From Longimicrobium sp. (GTDB lineage Bacteria > Gemmatimonadota > Gemmatimonadetes > Longimicrobiales > Longimicrobiaceae): DNA of 64,000 nt. The notes under the pieces were generated by a model that did not search any database, was not told the DNA's origin, and was given only the letters and a program-made list of their open reading frames with translations. Of the stretch, positions 58,922 to 64,000 are shown in pieces. Numbering within the stretch: the first letter of the stretch is position 1; every line of letters begins with the position of its first letter. The position numbers and the translations under genes were made by a program. Where the stretch lies: the NCBI GenBank assembly GCA_036377595.1, contig DASUYB010000132.1, forward strand, positions 52,558 to 116,557. Direction: 5' to 3'.

Positions 58922-59926
58922 CTACCCCGCCGCGCGCCGCCGGCGCGCGGAGAGCACCGTGCCGCCCACGAGGATGGCGCCGGCGATGGCCAGCGCGGCC
59001 CAGCGCGGGTCCACCGGCGGCGGCTGGGGGCCGCGCCAGTCCAGCGCGGCGCGCGCGTCGGCGCGCAGCCCGGTGGCGGCGTAGCGGGTGAACTGCACCC
59101 CTTCGGCCTCGAACGCCACGCCGTCGCCGAGCCCGCGCGCCTTCACGTCGGGCGCGGGCTGGCGCACGTACACGTTCAGCGAGTCGGTCGCGCGGCCGAG
59201 GGCCACGGGGAGGCGCTTGACCTTCGCGGGAAGGCGGTAGCGGAAGATCAGCTCGCGCTCGCCGGGGATCAGCGGCTGGGTGAGCCAGGCGCGGTCGCCC
59301 ATGCGCACCATCCCGCCGCCGCCGGTGCGCACGCTGTCGGCGCGGTCGCCCTCGCCCGCCTCGAACGACTCGCTCCCCGGCGGCAGCTGGAGCGAGACGA
59401 CCGGCTTCTGGTCGGGCACCAGGGTGCGGCGCGCGGTGTTGCGCAGGCGCACGATCTCGCCCACCTCCATCGTCCCGTCCATCGCGGGGATGAGGAAGAC
59501 GTCGCGGCGGACAACGCGCACCGAGTCGGCCATCGCCAGCGACGAGGTAGTGTCGTAGACGGTGATGTCGTAGCCGCCCGACGGGTCCTCGGGGTGCACC
59601 GCGGGGCCGAAGTAGCGCACCCCGTCCGCGACCGCCGTGGCGAAGAAGACGGTGAAGCCCGCGGCCGAGTCGACCGGCGGGAGGGCCACGCGGAAGCGGC
59701 CGTCGGCGCCGGAGACGGCGGAGTCGATCTGGCCGCGGGTGTCGCGGGTCACGCGGTGCAGCTGCACGGCCACGCCCGGCGCGCCGCGGCCGTCCTTCAC
59801 CACGCGCCCGTTCAGCACGCGCTGGGCGGCGAGCGGCGAGGTGGCGAGCAGGGCGAGGAGAAAAACGAGCGCGAGGCGAGCCGCCGTGCGGCGGGCCGCC
59901 TCGCGGGTCGGGCGGAAGCGGGTCAC
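58922..59926 (-). CDS. Secreted carboxypeptidase-regulatory-like domain protein with C-terminal anchor
   Basis: 334 residues, GTG start overlapping the upstream stop by 4 bp. Signal peptide near 15-35 (LALVFLLALLATSPLAA), then a carboxypeptidase-regulatory-like domain (LNGRVVKDGRGAPGVAVQLH; SGADGRFRVALPP) and further beta domains. A membrane helix at about 310-328 (WAALAIAGAILVGGTVLSAR) is followed by RRRR, so the protein is anchored with its bulk outside. Similar proteins occur next to cytochrome maturation or protease genes; role unknown. Confidence 0.8.
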   Translation of the reverse strand: MTRFRPTREAARRTAARLALVFLLALLATSPLAAQRVLNGRVVKDGRGAPGVAVQLHRVTRDTRGQIDSAVSGADGRFRVALPPVDSAAGFTVFFATAVADGVRYFGPAVHPEDPSGGYDITVYDTTSSLAMADSVRVVRRDVFLIPAMDGTMEVGEIVRLRNTARRTLVPDQKPVVSLQLPPGSESFEAGEGDRADSVRTGGGGMVRMGDRAWLTQPLIPGERELIFRYRLPAKVKRLPVALGRATDSLNVYVRQPAPDVKARGLGDGVAFEAEGVQFTRYAATGLRADARAALDWRGPQPPPVDPRWAALAIAGAILVGGTVLSARRRRAAG

Positions 59927-60450
59927 GGGTTGAAGCGGCCCAGGTCTTCGGGGTTCAGGCGGCGCAGGTACTCCTGCAGCTGCTCGGGCGACAGGCCCGC
60001 GCCCGGCGGGAGGTCGACGTCGCCGTCGGGCCCGTCGCCGGGCTCGGGCGGGGCGATCTCGAACGCCGCGGTGGTCAGCAGGTCGTCGCCCGCGAACAGC
60101 TGCGCGCGCGTGCGCAAGGCGATGGCGATCGAGTCCGACGGCCGCGCGTCGACGGTGAACAGCTCGTCGCCGCGCTGGATGACCAGCTCGGCGAAGTAGG
60201 TGTTGTCCTGCACGCGGGTGATCAGCACGCGCGTGAGCACGCCGCCCAGCCCGCCGATGATGGAGGGGAAGAGGTCGTGCGTGAGCGGGCGGGCGAACTT
60301 CATCCCCGCCAGCTCCATGGCGATGGCGCTGGCCTCGGCGGGGCCGATCCAGATGGGCAGCACGCGGTCGCCCTCCTCCTCCTGGAGGATGACGACGGGC
60401 GACTTGGTGTTCTGGTCGAGCCCCAGGCTCTGTACCCGTACCTTGATCAT
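59923..60450 (-). CDS. Bifunctional nuclease family (DUF151) protein
   Basis: 175 residues. Conserved core: VVILQEEEGDRVLPIWIGPA, EASAIAMELAGMKFARPLTH, DLFPSIIGGLGGVLTRVLIT, FAELVIQRGDELFTVDARPS, DSIAIALRTRAQLF. Plant and bacterial members have DNase and RNase activity. The start at 60450 (MIKVRVQSLGLDQ) is the family start; in-frame ATGs upstream at 60462 and 60513 add unconserved residues. First gene of the operon with the carboxypeptidase-like gene and recO. Confidence 0.9.
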   Translation of the reverse strand: MIKVRVQSLGLDQNTKSPVVILQEEEGDRVLPIWIGPAEASAIAMELAGMKFARPLTHDLFPSIIGGLGGVLTRVLITRVQDNTYFAELVIQRGDELFTVDARPSDSIAIALRTRAQLFAGDDLLTTAAFEIAPPEPGDGPDGDVDLPPGAGLSPEQLQEYLRRLNPEDLGRFNP

Positions 60451-60943
60451 CGCTCCGGCCATGCGTGCGGCGGGGTGGGACCGGCGTTGTCCGCGAGCCG
60501 CGTGCGCCGCCACCCACCCCGATCCGTGGCTCCCATCTCCCCGGGCTCTCTCTACGAAAGATAACGACGAACTGCGGGATTCGGGCGTGTCCCCCGCTGC
60601 GCGGGGGCCGGGCTGCGCGCGCCGTAGGCAACGATACTACTGTTGCCAACGGCGCCGGGCCCCCGCCGCGCCCGGCATCTGCGCGAATCTCCGCATCACA
60701 TCGCGCGCGGCGGTGTCCCGGCCCTCCGGGCGCGCATCCCTCACGCAAAGGCCCGTCGCCGCGCTGAGTTCTCCCCTCCCCTGCGCAGCGGGGGAGGGGC
60801 CGGGGGAGGGGGCCACCCCGCGGCCGCGCGAATCCCCGCCACCCGCGTCGATCTCCTCACCCCTACCTCTCCCGGTACGGGAGAGGTGGCGAGCCTGAGC
60901 GAGCCGGAGAGGGCGAGACGGAGAGGGCGAGCCGAGAGGCTCG
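60451..60943. other. 493-bp gap between metK and the DUF151 operon
   Basis: No gene. It contains an inverted copy of the C-rich hairpin (60756-60814) and a copy of the element at 38425 (60855-60925). TTATCT at about 60568 (minus strand) could be a -10 for the DUF151 operon, but no -35 fits. Confidence 0.6.
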
Positions 60944-62125
<1,182 letters not shown>

Positions 62126-62192
62126 CTACGGCGTCTCTCGAAACGGGGATGCGCAGGTCGCGGAAGTTCGCTGGCGGCGGGAAGATACCGGC

Positions 62193-64000
62193 TCAGTCCT
62201 TGGCCGACAAGCTCCACGGGCCGGTGAACTTCCCCAGGTCCAGCACCGCGCCCAGGCGGTCGGTGAGCGCCTTCAGCACCGCGTCGGGCGTGGGCGCGCG
62301 GAGCGCCTCGGCGACGGCCGCCTCGGCGTCGGAGAAGGCCACGGAGCGGATCACCTTCTTGATCTCCGCCAGCGAGGCGGGGCCCACGGAAAGGGTGTTC
62401 ACCCGCATCCCGATCAGCATGAACGCGGCGACCGGGTTCGCGGCCACCTCGCCGCACACCGCCACCTCGATCCCGGCCTCGCGCCCGGCGCGGGCGACCA
62501 TGTCCATCAGCCGCACGACGGCGGGGTGGAAGGGGTTGTAGAGCCGCGCCAGCCGCGAGTTGCCGCGGTCCACGGCCAGCGTGTACTGCACCAGGTCGTT
62601 GGTGCCGATGGAGAAGAAGTCCACGTGCTTCGCCAGCTCCGGCGCGCTGAGCGCCGCGGCCGGCGTCTCCACCATCGCCCCCAGCCGGTACTCCGGGGGG
62701 ACGTCGTGCCCCTCGGCGCGCAGCTCGGCGATGGACTCGTCGATCAGCTTCCGCGTGGCCTCGACCTCGGCGATCTCGTTGATCAGCGGGAGCATGATGC
62801 GCACGTCGCCGTGCTTCATCGACCGCAGCAGCGCGCGCAGTTGGGTGCGGAAGATCTGCGGCTCGTCGAGGCAGACGCGGATGGCGCGCCAGCCGAGGAA
62901 GGGGTTCTCCTCGGGCGCCATGTGCAGGAACGCCGGGAACTTGTCGCCGCCCAGGTCGAAGGTGCGAATGACGACGGGATCGCCCGGGAAGGCTTCGGCG
63001 ACGCTCCTGTACGCGCGGTACTGCTCCTCCTCGCCCGGCGCGGTGTTGCGGCCGACGACCAGGAACTCCGTGCGGTACAGCCCGATCCCGCATGCCCCGT
63101 GGTTCCTGGCGCTGGCCGCCTCGCCGGGGAGGTCGATGTTGCTGCGCAGCGCGAACTCCACCCCGTCCCTGGTCCGCGCGGGGAGGTGGGCGAGGAGGAC
63201 CAGCTCCTGCTCCCACTCGCGCACGGCGAAGTCGCGCTCGCGGTACCCCTGCACCTCGGCGGGCGAGGGGTCGACGATCACCCGGCCGCTGCGCCCGTCC
63301 AGGATCACCTCCTGCCCGTCCCTCACCTGCTCGGAGAGGTCGCCCAGCGACACCACGCAGGGGATGTCGAGCGAGCGGGCCAGGATGGCGCTGTGCGAGG
63401 TGCGCGTCCCCTTGTCGGTGGCGATCCCCACCACGTGCTCGGGGTCGAGCTGCACGGTGATCGACGGGGTGAGCTCGCGCGCCACCAGGATCACGTGCTT
63501 GAATTCGCCGCGGCTGGAGATGTCGGGGTCGGGCAGGTCCATCAGCCGGCGCAGCACCCGGGTCTGCACGTCGGCCAGGTCGTTCAGCCGGTCGAGCACC
63601 ATGGGGTGGGAGCTGTGCGAGAGCTGCGACTCCCACTCCAGCACCCGCCACTCGAAGGCGCGCTCGGCCGAGAGGTGGTTCTCGCGGATGGTGGAGATGG
63701 TCCCCTGCACCAGGTCGGCGTCTTCGAGCATCAGGATCTGCGGCTCGAAGATCTGCGCCTCCACCTCGCCCATGGCGGCGGCGGTGCGCGTCTGCAGCTC
63801 GCGGATGCGCCCCTTCGCCCACTCGCAGGCGTCCAGGAAGCGCTGCACCTCGTGCTCCACCTGGGCGTCGGGGATGGTGGCGATCGTCCCCTGCACCAGG
63901 TCCGCGTCCTCCAGCATCAGCAGCTGCGGCTCGAAGATCTGCGCCTCGACCTCGCCCATGGCGGCGGTGGTGCGCGCCTGCAGCTCGCGGATGCGCCCCT
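62193..64000 (-). CDS. ptsI: PEP-protein phosphotransferase (enzyme I), N-terminus beyond the edge
   Basis: About 600 residues visible; the frame is open to the right edge. Phospho-histidine in DKGTRTSHSAILARSLDIP, PEP-binding TEFLVVGRNTAPGEEEQYRA and RTFDLGGDKFPAF, metal site GAMVETPAAAL, and GTNDLVQYTLAVDRGN; the catalytic Cys is in VAVCGEVAANP. Enzyme I phosphorylates HPr from PEP. The N-terminal HPr-binding region contains a diverged 62-residue tandem duplication (186 bp period, copies around 63960 and 63774) not seen in usual enzyme I. The complete enzyme would therefore be about 60 residues longer than normal. Confidence 0.93.
   Translation of the reverse strand, partial: GRIRELQARTTAAMGEVEAQIFEPQLLMLEDADLVQGTIATIPDAQVEHEVQRFLDACEWAKGRIRELQTRTAAAMGEVEAQIFEPQILMLEDADLVQGTISTIRENHLSAERAFEWRVLEWESQLSHSSHPMVLDRLNDLADVQTRVLRRLMDLPDPDISSRGEFKHVILVARELTPSITVQLDPEHVVGIATDKGTRTSHSAILARSLDIPCVVSLGDLSEQVRDGQEVILDGRSGRVIVDPSPAEVQGYRERDFAVREWEQELVLLAHLPARTRDGVEFALRSNIDLPGEAASARNHGACGIGLYRTEFLVVGRNTAPGEEEQYRAYRSVAEAFPGDPVVIRTFDLGGDKFPAFLHMAPEENPFLGWRAIRVCLDEPQIFRTQLRALLRSMKHGDVRIMLPLINEIAEVEATRKLIDESIAELRAEGHDVPPEYRLGAMVETPAAALSAPELAKHVDFFSIGTNDLVQYTLAVDRGNSRLARLYNPFHPAVVRLMDMVARAGREAGIEVAVCGEVAANPVAAFMLIGMRVNTLSVGPASLAEIKKVIRSVAFSDAEAAVAEALRAPTPDAVLKALTDRLGAVLDLGKFTGPWSLSAKD
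63588..64000. repeat. 186-bp tandem duplication inside ptsI
   Basis: The segment 63687-63814 recurs at 63873-64000 with roughly 90% identity. Both copies encode RIRELQ-R-T-AAMGEVEAQIFEPQ and then MLEDADLVQGTI. Confidence 0.88.

Overview
The window is GC-rich bacterial chromosome (roughly 70% GC by eye) with short gaps and many genes that overlap by 4 bp. The gene content points to the Gemmatimonadota, probably close to Longimicrobium: a BTAD-TPR transmembrane regulator, lipoproteins with Ig-like repeats, many secreted hydrolases, a FlgD-like C-terminal domain, and several small peptides with a 'LxLxxLxVxSF' leader. This assignment is inference; there is no rRNA gene to anchor it. No insertion sequence, phage gene, CRISPR array or tRNA was seen. 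The one stable RNA gene is tmRNA (ssrA).

Layout. 1-5.1 kb: ordinary accessory genes (M28 peptidase cut by the edge, DUF4186, an Ntn-type DUF1028 protein, a DJ-1/PfpI protein, DUF3072). 5.2-11.3 kb, minus strand: a compact ten-gene operon and the most interesting part of the window. It starts with a subtilisin-like protease of the PatA/PatG type, followed, with a 4-bp overlap, by a separate gene for the PatA/PatG C-terminal domain. Then come three small peptides with a shared M-[KR]-[LV]-P-x-M-T-L start and a shared eight-cysteine C-terminus, interleaved with a LamG protein, two proteins without recognised domains and a Ntox16-like cysteine-rich protein. 12-15 kb: a His-rich NfeD-like membrane protein with its flotillin partner. 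15-22.8 kb: secreted and lipoproteins, an MFS exporter and a divergent GlxA-type regulator. 23-26.5 kb: a secreted plectasin-like defensin peptide, then an M20 and an M2/M3 peptidase in one operon. 26.6-34 kb: a BTAD regulator, a DUF1906 glycoside-hydrolase-like protein, a MerR/TipA regulator with a clear palindromic operator, and two orphan RiPP-like precursors. 33.3-35.2 kb: SET methyltransferase and phosphatidylserine decarboxylase. 35.8-38.4 kb: an active/inactive M16 peptidase pair. 39-46 kb: Sua5, two more RiPP-like precursors, a small protein plus nucleotidyltransferase pair, a radical SAM protein and an esterase. 46.4-46.8 kb: ssrA. 47-52 kb: phosphodiester glycosidase, diguanylate cyclase, larB and dusB. 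52-56 kb: a large PD-(D/E)xK-like/STAND ATPase/TPR protein with a 153-bp repeat array, a possible anti-phage sensor. 56.2-64 kb: ptsN and a zinc-ribbon protein, recO with a bifunctional nuclease, metK and ptsI (cut by the right edge).

The gaps are unusually rich in palindromes. At least ten long hairpins have arms built from short tandem words. There are also C-rich hairpin families, often chained together, and a non-coding element of about 200-240 bp bounded by inverted repeats. Three sigma70-type promoters are clear (ssrA, ptsN and the FlgD-like secreted protein); each has a TTGAC- type -35 and a TA-rich -10, 17 or 18 bp apart.
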